From Lepus europaeus (taxonomy: Eukaryota > Chordata > Mammalia > Lagomorpha > Leporidae), in contig NC_084847.1 in NCBI RefSeq assembly GCF_033115175.1, forward strand, positions 51,469,612 to 51,533,611: a stretch of 64,000 nt of DNA. Reading direction: 5' to 3'. Below are positions 47,301 to 59,300 of this stretch, in pieces (the first letter of the stretch is position 1; each line of letters opens with the position of its first letter). The notes below the pieces were generated by a model, which saw nothing but the letters and a program-made list of their open reading frames with translations, did not search any database and had not been told where the DNA came from. The translations under genes were made by a program, and so were the position numbers.

Positions 47301-50300
47301 TCTAGTCCCGGTCAGGGCGCCGGATTCTGTCCCGGTTGCCCCTCTTCCAGGCCAGCTCTCTGCTATGGCCCGGGAAGGCAGTGGAGGATGGCCCAAGTCC
47401 TTGGGCCCTGCACCCGCATGGGAGACCAGGAGAAGCACCTGGCTCCTGGCTTCGGATCAGCACGATGCGCCGGCCGCAGCGGCCATTGGAGGGTGAACCA
47501 ATGGCAAAAAGGAAGACCTTTCTCTCTGTCTCTCTCTCTCTCACTGTCCACTCTGCCTGTCCAAAAAAAAAAAAAAAAAACAGCATTATTGGCCGGCGCC
47601 GCAGCTCAACAGGCTAATCCTCCGCCTTGCGGCGCTGGCACCCCGGATTCTAGTCCCGGTTGGGGTGCCAGATTCTGTCCTGGTTGCCCCTCTTCCAGGC
47701 CAGCTTTCTGCTATGGCCCGGGAGTGCAGTGGAGGATGGCCCAAGTACTTGGGCCCTGCACCCGCATGGGAGACCAGGAGAAGCACCTGGCTCCTGGCTT
47801 CGGGTCAGTGTGGTGTGCTGGCTGCAGTGCGCTGGCCGCGGCGGCCACTGGAGGGTGAACCAACGGCAAAGGAAGACCTTTCTCTCTGTCTCTCTCTCTA
47901 TCCATTCTGCCTGTCAAAAAACAAAAAACAAAAAAACCCCAGCATTATTAAGAAATAATTTACATACCATAACATTCATTCATCTATTGTGTATTAATTC
48001 ACTGTTTCTTAATAAATTCACAGATATGTAAAACCATTACTGTAGTCAATTTTATGTCTTTTTTTTTTACCTAAAAAGAACAACCCGTGTCCTTTGGGTG
48101 TCATCATCCACCCATCCTCCCCAAGCCGGGAGCCACCACTCATCTGCTTTCTGTCTCTGTACTGCCTGTTCTAGACTTCTCCTATGCATGGACTCGTATA
48201 ATAAATGTTATTTTTTGTGACTGGCTTCTTTCACATAGCCGGTTTCCAAGGTTTGTTCACGTTGTAGCATGTAAAACATGTCACATTAAGGAAGCCAGTT
48301 TAGAAAGACCATCTCTGCCTAGTTCTAAAACATTTTCATCACCCCGGAAGCCCCGTCTGCTCTCTGTCTCTGTGGACTTATGTGTTCTGGCTGTCTCTTT
48401 GAGTGGAATCACAGGGTACATGGCTTGTGTGTCTGGCGTCTTTGACCTCGTCATGCTACGGGCTGCGTCAGTACTTTGACCTCGTCATGCTACGGGCTGC
48501 GTCAGTACTCGGCTGCTTTCTGGGGCTGAGTGGTAGCCCATTGTTGGGCTGCATTGCATCTTATTTATTCATCCAATGAAGAACGTTTAGGTTATTTCCA
48601 CCTTTTGGCTTTTACGGATAATGCTGCTATGAACATTCATGTACAAGTTTGGTGTGGGGGTATATATTTTCGTTTCTCTTGGGTAAATACCTAGGAATGG
48701 AATTGGTCATGTGGTCATTTCAGGAGCTGACAGGCTAGGCTGTTCACAAGAGTGGCTGTATAGTCGTATATCCCTACCAGCAATGCGGAAATGTTCTGAC
48801 TGCTCCATCCTTACCAGCACTTGATACTGTCTGACTTTCGAGTTCTTACCATCCTAGTGGGTGTGAATTAATATCTCATTGTGCTTTTGATTTGTAGTTA
48901 CTTGGTGACTACTAATGGCAAGCATTGTTTCATGTGCTAGTGGTCATTTATTTGGAGAAATGTTAATTCTGATCTTTTGCCTGTTATTTGTTTATATTTT
49001 TAGTTTTTATTTTATTTATTTGAAAGGTAAAGAAACTTCCTGTCCACTTATTTACTTCCCAAATGCTTTTTTTTTTCCTTTTAAAGATTTATTTATTTAT
49101 TTGAATGGCAGATTTACAGATAGAGGAAGGGAGAGATAGAACTTTCATCTACTGGTTCACTCTCCAAATGGCCACAATGGCTGGGTCTGGGCCAGGCCAA
49201 AGCCAGGAGCCAGGAGCTCCATCCAGGTGTCCCTCAGGGGTGCAGGGGCCCAAGCACTTGGGCCATCTTCTGCTGGTTTCCTAGACTTGTTAGCCTAGGA
49301 GCAGCCAGGACTGGAACTGGCACCCACGTAGAAGGCCAGCACTGCCAGAGGAGGCTTAACCTTATACGCCATGTGCCAGTCCTGATGCTGTCCTTTGAAG
49401 AACCAAGTCTTACATTTTGGTGGGGTCTAAGTTATGTTTGTTTGTTTGTTTAAGATTTATTTTATTTATTTGAAAAACAGAGTCTTAGAGGTAGAGACAG
49501 AGAGAGATCTTCCATCCGCTTATTCACTCTCTAAATGGCTAAGCCAGTCCGAAGCCAGGATCCAGGAACCTCCTCTGGGTCTCCCACGTAGGTACAGGGC
49601 CCAAAGACTTGGGGGCAGTTCTCCACTGCTTTCCCAGGTGCATTAGCAGGGAGCTGGATCGGAAGCCAGGACTCAGCTGGCCCCCATATGGGATGTGAGT
49701 GACGCCTGCAGGCCAGGGCTTTAACCCACTGTGCCACAGCACCAGCCCCTGTTCATTTTCTTTTGTTCATAGATTTGATGTCATAGCTAAGAATCTATTT
49801 CCAAATGCAGAATCATGAAGATTTGTGCTGTTTTCTTCTCTTTTTTTAATTTTTAAAATTTTTTTATTTTTTAATTTTTAAAAAGATTTATTTATTTGAG
49901 AGAGTTACACAGAAGAGACACAGAGGCAGAGAGATATGGAGAGGCAGAGAGAGAGAGAGGTCTTTCAATTGCTGGTTCACTCCCCAATTGACTGCAACAG
50001 CCAGAGAGAGCTGTGCCGATCCAGAGCCAGGAGCCTCCTCTGTGTCTTCCCACATGGGTGCAGGGCCCAAGGACTTGGGCCATCTTCTACTGCTTTCCCA
50101 GGCCACAGCAGAGAGCTAGATTGGAAGTGGAGCATCCGGGACTCGAATTGGCGCCCATATGGGATGCCGGCACTGCAGGCAGCAGCTTTACCAGCTACAC
50201 TACAGCACCGGCCCCTAAGTTCTCTTCTAAAAAGTTTGATAATTTTAGCTATTTCTTTTAGGTCTCTGATTATTTTTGAGTTAATTTTTAATCTATAGTA

Positions 50301-53300
50301 TAGTGGTATAAGTTAAGGGTTCAGCTTTGCTCTTTTATGTGGCTGCCCTTCTGTCCCAGCATCATCTGTTAAAAACTCTATCCTGGCCAGCACCACGGCT
50401 CACTAGGCTAATCCTCCGCCTGCAGCGCCGGCACCCCGGGTTCTAGTCCCAGTTGGGGTGCCAGTTCTGTCCCGGTTGCTCCTCTTCCAGTCCAGCTCTC
50501 TGCTGTGGCCCGGGAGGGCAGTGGAGGATGGCACAGGTGCTTGGGCCCTGCACCCCATGGGAGACCAGGAGGAAGCACCTGGCTCCTGGCTTCGGATCGG
50601 CGCAGCTCCGGCCATAGCGGCCATTTGGGGGGGAGTGAACCAATGGAAGGAAGACCTTTCTCTCTGTCTCTCTCTCACTGTCAAACTCTGCCTGTCAAGG
50701 AAAAAAAAACTTTATCTTTTCCTTCATGGAATGGTTTTGCTGCCTGAGTCAAAAATTACTTGACTATTAGGCACTTCAGTTCATTTGTGGACTGTGAATT
50801 TTAGTGTGTTCTCTATGTCTGTATGCTCTAGTAACTAGAAATAGAGACGTGTTCCTTTTTCAGCTTTCCCTTTGTCAAGATTATTTTGGTTATTCTGGGT
50901 CTCCTTCAGTTCTATGAGGTTTTTTTTTTTTTTAAGTTTTATTTATTTGAAAGGCAGAGAGACAGAGCTTGTACCTATTTGCTAGTTCACTCCTCAAATG
51001 GCCGGACCTGGGATCTCAGAGTGGGTGGCAGAACCAACTATACGAGCCATTACCGCTGCATCCAAGGGTTTGCAGTCTCGGGAATCGAGTCTGGTATTGA
51101 ACTGGTACTCCAGTGTGAGAGGCGGACGCTGGGCTAAATTTTGCAATTAAAAAAAAAAAAAGATTTATTTATTTCTTTATTTTAGAGACACAGAGAGAGG
51201 TCTTCCATCTGCTGGTTCATTCCCCAGATGGCCACAATGGCCGGAGCCAGGCTCATCTGAAGCCAGGAGCTTCTTCTGGGTCTCCCACGAGAGTGCAGGG
51301 ACCCAAAGACTTGGGCCGTCTTCTACTGCTTTCCAGGCACACTAACAGGGATCTGGATCGAAAGTGGAGTGGCTGGGACTTGAAGCAGTGCCCATATGGG
51401 TTACTGGTGCCGCAGGCAGAGGTTCAACCTACTACACCATGGCGCCGGCCCCAGGAGAATGAGTTTTTCTTTGATTGAGAAGTGGCCGTTACTCTGAGTC
51501 TCTTTGTATCATTTACCTTCATTCTTGACAACCATTCAATATCATTAGCACACTTTATTAAAGGTGAGATTAATATAATACTAAAATAGTATTTTTTTTT
51601 TAATTTTTGAAAGTAACATCTTTAGACAGATGGCACTGTCTAGATCCTCACTAATATTGAAGTTGTTATCTTCAGTAGAGGATTAAGGGTTAAAAATCCT
51701 GGCATTGTTGGGGCCGGCGCCGTGGCTCACTTGGTTAATCCTCCACCTGCAGCGCCGGCATCCTGTATGGGCGCCAGGTTCTAATCCCAGCTGCTCCTCT
51801 TCCAGTCCAGTTCTCTGCTATGGCCAGGGAGGGCAGTGGAGGATGGCCCAGGTCCTTGGGCCCTGCATCCGCGTGGAGGACCAGGAGGAAGCACCTGGCT
51901 CCTGGCTTCAGATTGGTGTAGCTCCGGCCGTAGCGGCCATTTGAGGGGTGAACCAACAGAAGGAAGACCTTTCTCTCTGTCTCGCTTTCTCTCTCTAACT
52001 CTTATCTGTCCAAAACAAAAAAACACCTGGCATTGTAAACCAGTACTCTCTGCAGTATTGGAGTCTGACAGTTGCAGAGACAGTTTGAAGGCAAGATTAC
52101 AGGCTTTTGTTCAGGGAAGTGAAATAAACCCATGCCGTGATTGATGAAAGCGTTTTCCTATTAGCAGTAGTAATTTGCTGAACAGTGTAGAAAAGTGATA
52201 TTCCGTGTACAGTAAGTGTGATCCACAGGTGCCCCTTGCCCGTGTTTTCTCAGTTCTTTTTTCTTGTCATCAAAGCTATTGAGCTGAGTAGCTGTCTGAT
52301 TCCTCAGGACTGAAATATGGTTCATTTTTGAAATAACTATTTTATTCATCATGGTCTTTTGGAGGATCCTGTGATTATATCTGTCTAAAAGTGTTCCGTT
52401 TTACCGACTGTTAGGAAATTTCACCAGGGTTGTTTAAAATGTCTTAACCAGAAGTTAAGTTTTGGAAAGAAAGGATTTTGCATTGAGTTGACAGATGCGA
52501 CCTCACCCAGACAGAAGGAGCATAGCAGGGCCAGAGAAACTGCTGTCTTGTGGGTCACGTCTTAGAGCAGAGTTAGGAGGATATTATGATTCGATGGGTA
52601 TCTCCTTTCTCCCTGGCACTTTTCACTGTATGTCTTTTTTTTTTTTTTTTTTTTTTTGGGCAGAGTGGACAGAGAGAGACAGAGAGAAAGGTCTTTTCTG
52701 TTGGTTCACCCCCAATAGCTGCTGCGGCCGGCGTACCGCGCTGATCCGGGGCCAGGAGCCAGGTGCTTCTCCTGGTCTCCCATGGGGTGCAGGGCCCAAG
52801 CACTTGGGCCATCCTCCACTGCCTTCCCGGGCCACAGCAGAGAGCTGGCCTGGAAGAGGGGCAACCGGGACAGAATCCAGCGCCCTGACTGGGACTAGAA
52901 CCCGGTGTGCCGGCGCTGCAGGCGGAGGATTAGCCTAGTGAGCTGCGGCGCCAGCCTCAGTATATTTCTTAATTTGTGAGAGTGGCATTATTAGGAAAAA
53001 AGTAAGTCTTCTTTTGTCTTCAACAGTCAAACTAGAGCGGGAGGCTGAAGAAGAACGGATACGGAAGCACAAAGCAGCTGCCGAAAAGGCGTTCCAGGAA
53101 GGCATCGCCAAGGCGAAGCTCGTCATGCGCAGAACTCCTATTGGCACCGATCGAAACCATAACAGGTCAGTGACTAAGACAGCTGCTGTCTTACGTTATT
53201 AGTCATGAAACTGTGTCGTGTTCCTGCTGAGTTTCCCAGATCTGTTTGGAGACAGAAGTGCTTATCACACATTTATTGAATATTAACTGCTGAATGTTAG

Positions 53301-56300
53301 GGTAGCAAAATTACCCTTTGAAGATACCACAGGTCTGAAGCTTACGTTATAGGGGCAGACGCTGTGTCCGCGTTGGAGTGGCTGGGTTCAAGTCTTGTCT
53401 CTGTTCCAGATCCCAGCTTCTTGCCAATTCTTGCTCTGGGTTAGTAGGTGATGGCTCCTGTCATTGGGTACCTGCCACCCATGTGGGAGACCTGGGTTGA
53501 CTGCCCAGCTTGTGGCTTTGGCCTGGTCCAGGTCCGGCCATTATATGTATTTGTTAAATGAACCAGTAGATGGGAGATACCTGTCTGTCTGCCTTTCAGA
53601 TAAAACGCATAAAATAAGAGAAATGTCGACCAAATAGAGGTCTTTAATATTGTTGATTATTTTAAAGGGATACATTACATGGAACATAAAGACAGAGAAA
53701 CACTAGATGTTATAAAAATTACAGACGTATATGAGTCTCAGACTGCAGAAAATGGAGTATCCTTCGCTTTCCCCTGTGGTTGGTGTCTGTTGAGTTTTGA
53801 GCAGAGAGAATGTTCCTGCCCGTGGTTGTGACTGGTGCGTGAGGCTCTGTGACACGCGCAGTCGGCCCGCAGCCCTGACTAACGCGTGGTTGTGGTTTGT
53901 AGATACTGGCTCTTCTCGGACGAAGTTCCAGGACTGTTCATCGAGAAGGGCTGGGTACATGACAGCATTGACTACCGATTCAGCCACCTCCGCAAGAAGC
54001 ACTCGGACCCTCCCGACGAGGATTCCTGCCCCCGCAGTAAGTTGTCCACTCCAGGTGCTCCCTGATTCATACGGCGGCGTCCTAACCCACCGCGAGGCAA
54101 AAGCGAGTCAGGAGCACCTGCCCCGCGTCCGCTCCACAGCCCAGCACACTGCTGAGTGTCGACTGTCTCCCCTCACGCTTGCTGCGCTGCCGGGGAGCTG
54201 CGGCTCTGACGCCGCTGCCTGGCTGCGTGAAATTGGCCAGGGAAAAGCCTCAGCTTGAAAGTACGGTTCCTAGCGAGTGTGCCGCTTGGCCACCATCACA
54301 GAGTGGGCGGGTGGTGCAGTGGAAGCAGTGTGAGTGGGGGTGCCTGTGGTTACTTCACTCCGCTCACGTAGTCAGTGTGAAGGGCTGCCTTTCTCTCACC
54401 TTTCCCACTGGCAGAATTCTTTTAAAATTTATGTATTTATTTGAAAGAGTCGCAGAAAGGCAGAGAGAAATCTTCATCTGCTGGTGTATCTCCAAATGAC
54501 TGTGACGGCTGGAGTGGACCAGGCTGAAGCCAAGAGCCCCAGCTTGAATCTGGGCCTCATTTGGGCCATAGCAGGGACCCAAGTACTCAAGCCGTCAGTT
54601 GTTGCCTCCTAGGGTTCGCATTAGCAGGAAGCTGGATTGGAAGCGGAGCAGTCAGGACTTAATATGGGATGGATGCATCCCCCGTACAACAGCTCCCCCG
54701 CAAAATTTCTTTATTGCCTTAGCCCGATGTATGGAGTGAGATGAGCAGACATGAGACGCTGGAGAACTAGAGAGGAAGATTAATGTTTGGTTGTTAGCTT
54801 TGTTCCAGGCATGGTTTTGAGAGAAAAGAACTTTCGTGTCGGGGTCTTTGGACTTAGATTTTATAGAAGTACTTTCCAAATTTTGTCTCTTGGAAGTTTT
54901 TTAGTAGATGTTTCAAGGGGGACAGGAAGGCAGGTTCAGACGTTCCTTCTCTCCACTTTATTTTTTTAAACATTATGTATTTGAGAGGAAGAGGGAGACA
55001 GACAGCTCCCATCCAGTGGTCCACTCTCCAAATGCTCACAACAGCTGGGCTGGGCTAGGTTGCATCTGGGGGCTGGGAACTTCCATCTGGGACCCTCAAG
55101 TGTGTGGCGGGGACCCAGGAGCCTGAGCCATCACCTGGTGCCTCCCGGGTGCACGTGAGCAGGCAGCTGGAGCCGGGGTGGAGGCACCTGGATACAAGGC
55201 AGGCTGTTCAGAGCCACGGCCGTCCTGCCTGCTGCACCTGCTGCTGACTGGCCCCTCCACTTCAGACATTAATGTCTTCAGTACTTGTCCAGCATCTCCC
55301 TGTTGAACCACTGGATTGACAATCAGTGAATTTCCTGCCAACTCTTTGATCATTATTTCTTTGAGAAGTCTCCTTTTTTTTTTTTTTTTTGACAAGCAGA
55401 ATGGATAGAGAGAGAGACAGAGAGAAAGGTCTTCCTTTTGCCGTTGGTTCACCCTCCAATGGCCACTGTGGCCGGCGCATCTCGCTGATCCGAAGCCAGG
55501 AGCCAGGTGCTTCTCCTGGTCTCCCATGCGGGTGCAGGGCCCAAGGACTTGGGCCATCCTCCACTGCCTTCCCGGGCCATAGCAGAGAGCTGGCCTGGAA
55601 GAGGGGCAACCGGGATAGAATCCGGTGCCCCAACCGGGACTAGAACCCGGTGTGCCGGCGCCGCAAGGCGGAGGATTAGCCTGTTAAGCCATGGCACCGG
55701 CCGAGAAGTCTCCTTTTTAAAATTTCTTTTTAAGGTTTTTTTACTTATTTATTTATTTAAAAGGGAGAGTGACAGAGGGAGAGAGAAACAGAGATCCATT
55801 TGGGCTCCAGTAGCCAGTGCTGGGCCAGGCTATAGCCAGGAGCCAGGAACTCTACCCTGGTTTCCCTAAGGTGCAGGGGCCTGGGCACACCTGGTTGTTT
55901 CCTGCTGCTTTCCCAGGTCCATTAGCAGGGAGTTGGGTTGGAAGCAGAGCAGTGGGAATTGAACCAGTGCTCCGATGTGTGACGCAGGGGCTTGCCAGCC
56001 GCAGTGTAACCTGCTGCACCGCAGTGCTGACCCCTCCTTCTGTTTTTTAAGTGTTTCTTCATTTTAGAGAAATTCCTAACCCAAATTTTAAACTCACAAA
56101 ATTGTTAAATAAGGAAACTTATTTTTTTATGTAGTCAAAACCCGTTTTTCATGTTGAATTACATAAAAGCATAGACTGTCACCTTGTAGAAAAATCTAGT
56201 ACGGGTAGACTTTATAAATTCCCAGGTGAGGACAGTTTGAGAGCAGTCACTGTGGAGTCAGGATCTTCAGACTTGGGAAAGATTCCAGCTGGGGGAGGGC

Positions 56301-59300
56301 CTCGTATTTTTACTATGTTTACTATGTTTCAAATGCGTAGTGGTATTCCTTGGAAATCAGCTCTACCCAGGTTGAACCTTCTGAGAGAAAACTGTGCTTC
56401 CACATTACCGGCTTTGAGAGCAGTCTGGTGGGTGTTGGTGTTTCATGTTTTTTATTTCCAGAATGGCAGTATCTCTTCAAAATTAGACACCTTCTCCAGC
56501 CAAATGAGGTTTTGTGTTAGTACTGCAGGGAAGCCACTGCAGGTTAAGGGGGAGCAGTGGGGGCAAAGAGAGAAGCTCGTGTAGTATTAGGACAGACTTC
56601 AAATGTTTGCCAACCCTGAAATGGGCCCTGATGAATTGGCTTACGATCTAGCTGTATTGGGGCCAGCGTTGTGGCACAGGTGTGTAGTGGATAAAGCTGC
56701 TGCCTGTGATGCCAATGTCCCATATGAGCGCTTGTTTGTGTCCTAGCTGCTCCATTTCCGACCCAGCTCCCTACTAATGGCCTGGCCAAAGCTGTGAAAG
56801 GTGACCCAAGTGTTTGGGCCCCTGCCACTAACGTGGGTTACCTGGATAAAGCTGCCCATCTGGGGAATAAACATGGAGGTGGAAGATCTCTATACTGTCG
56901 CTTTCTCTTTCTCTCTCTCTCTCTCATTTCAAATAAATTAATGAATGTTAAAAACAAACAAAAAAAAAAAAAAAACGGGGCCTGGTGCTATAGCTAAAGA
57001 GCTGTAAAGTTCAAAATTTCAAGAGTACCACCACTCAGAATGGAGAAGCATGGGGCAGGCACTGTGGCGTAGCAGGTAAAGTTGCTGCCTGCAGTGCCAG
57101 CATCCCAATGGGTGCTGGTTTGAGACCTGGCTGCTCCACTTCTGATCCAGGTCTCTGCTATGGCCTGGGAAAGCAGTGGAAGATGGCCCAAGTCTTTGGG
57201 CCCCTGCACCCACGTGGGAGACCCAGAAGAAGCTCCTGGCTCCTGGCTTCGGATCGGCACAACTCCGGCCGTTGCGGCCCTCTGGGGAGTGAACTAGCGG
57301 ATGGAAGACCTCTGTCTCTCTCTGTCTCTCCTCTCTGTGTAACTGTGACTTTCAAGTAAAATAAATAAATAAATCTTAAAAAAAAACCAAACCCACATAG
57401 CTATATTAAGGTCGTGGGTTACAGAACAGTTCATGCGTGGCGTTTGCTGCCTCCAGTGGTGAGTGGTATCAGTTAGATGGTGTGGCTGTGTCTCCTCTGC
57501 TGTCGTGCAGATGACGCCTTTCCTCTTAATGCCACGGAAAAGCAATAAAAGCAATACAGGTTTTATTTGCTTTGATATAAAGTTAGTCATCCTTTCCATT
57601 CTTTTTTTTTTTTTTTTTCCTAAGATTTATTTATTTGAAAAGCAGAGTTACAGAGAGAAAGAGGTTCTTCCATCCGCTGGTTCACTCCCCCAAATGGCCG
57701 CAACGGCCAGGGCTAGGCCGATCCAAAGCTAGGAGCTTTCTCCAGGTCTCCCACACGGGGCGCAGGGGCCCAAGGACTTTGGGCCATCCTGCGCTGCTTT
57801 CCCAGGCCATAGCAGAGACCTGGATCAGAAGTGGAGCAGCCGGGACTTGAACCGGCGCCCATGTGGGATGCCGGCACTATAGGCGGTGGCTTTACCTGCT
57901 GTGCCACAGCACCTGCCCCATGCTTCTCCATTCTAAGTGGTGGCACTCTTGAAATTTTGAACTTTACAGCTCTTTAGCTATACTTGTACAGAGCAAATAC
58001 CAGATACTATTGGATTTCCAGTGCGGGTATGCCCTGGTAAACCTAAGCAGAAAATACCTGGGCAGACATGCATTTAATATGCCCAAAGTGCTGAACATCC
58101 TAGTTTATAACACTGGAGAGCACTGACTGTTTACCCCTGGCTGGCTGTGAGCTGCAGCTCACTCCACGGCTGCCCCCACTGCACAAGTGCTAGCCCAGGA
58201 AGAGTTCAGAATATTGAATGTGTATTGCTTTCACACCGTGCAAAGTCAGAAAACCTGAAGTGGAACCGTCTTCAGCCAGAGACCATCTACATCCCAGATA
58301 ACATGCTGTGTATAAGTTATTGAAGAGAATTTGCCGTTGTACACATGGCTATATTTAGTAGACAGTATCTCTTATTTGTTGTTGACTTCAGCATTGGGTG
58401 TTGCTTAGGTTTGAAACTAAGAATTGAGTATTTATTTTATTAAATCTAATGTATAAATTTTTCTTAGATAAGAAAGCAAACTTAGGCAAAAATGCCAACT
58501 TGAATTCCCATGGACCAGCAATAGAAATTGCTGTGGAGACCACCGTACCCAAACAAGGACAGAACCTATGGTAACGTGAGCATTCATCTGGTTGCTCTTC
58601 TTCCTTTTAAGCATTGACAACATATTTACAAAATAAGTAAGTGGTAAGAAGGTACTTGTTCGCTCTAAGGTTTGGAATTTGATTTTGCCCTCTGTAATAT
58701 AACTTTGTGCAGTAGGTAAGGTTTACGCTCTTGAACGTGAGGATAGAGGCACTCAGCTTTCCCCGTAATCAAACCCAGTCAACTCAAATTCATTCATCAC
58801 TTATGGCTCATGGCTCGATGCAATGTACAGATTGAGTTTAGAGCACATTTATAAGTTAACCATATGTGCGTGAGAGTTGGGGTGGCGCGGGTGGCCACTT
58901 GTCATTCTTGAGGCGGGGGTGAGATTTCACGAGGGCCTCTTTTGGTCTGTGGCTGTGTTAGCTGCCGTGGCCGTTGGGTTTGGATGCAAGCTTACATTTT
59001 GAAAATACAGGAATAAGTGTTCATATCAACTTTCTATAAAATGTGTCGTCTTTTAAATTTTAGTAGAAAACTTTTGCCCCAATATCTTAGTGTAAAATTA
59101 ACATTTAGCCTCTTGGAAACATTAAATTATTCAGGCAAGTTTGGAATTCTGCTCTCCACTCTAGACCAGTCCTAGATGTCCTGCTTGGTGCCCGGCGTGG
59201 ATGTCTGCCCGAGCTGACCATGTCTGTCGTCTGCAGGTTTCTGTGTGATAGTCAGAAGGAGCTGGATGAGCTGCTAAACTGCCTTCACCCTCAGGGAATC

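Noticed and set aside
47233-47949. Array-like spaced repeats that could suggest CRISPR or an engineered construct
   Set aside because: The repeats are target duplications around two full SINEs with A tails, in mammalian intron DNA.
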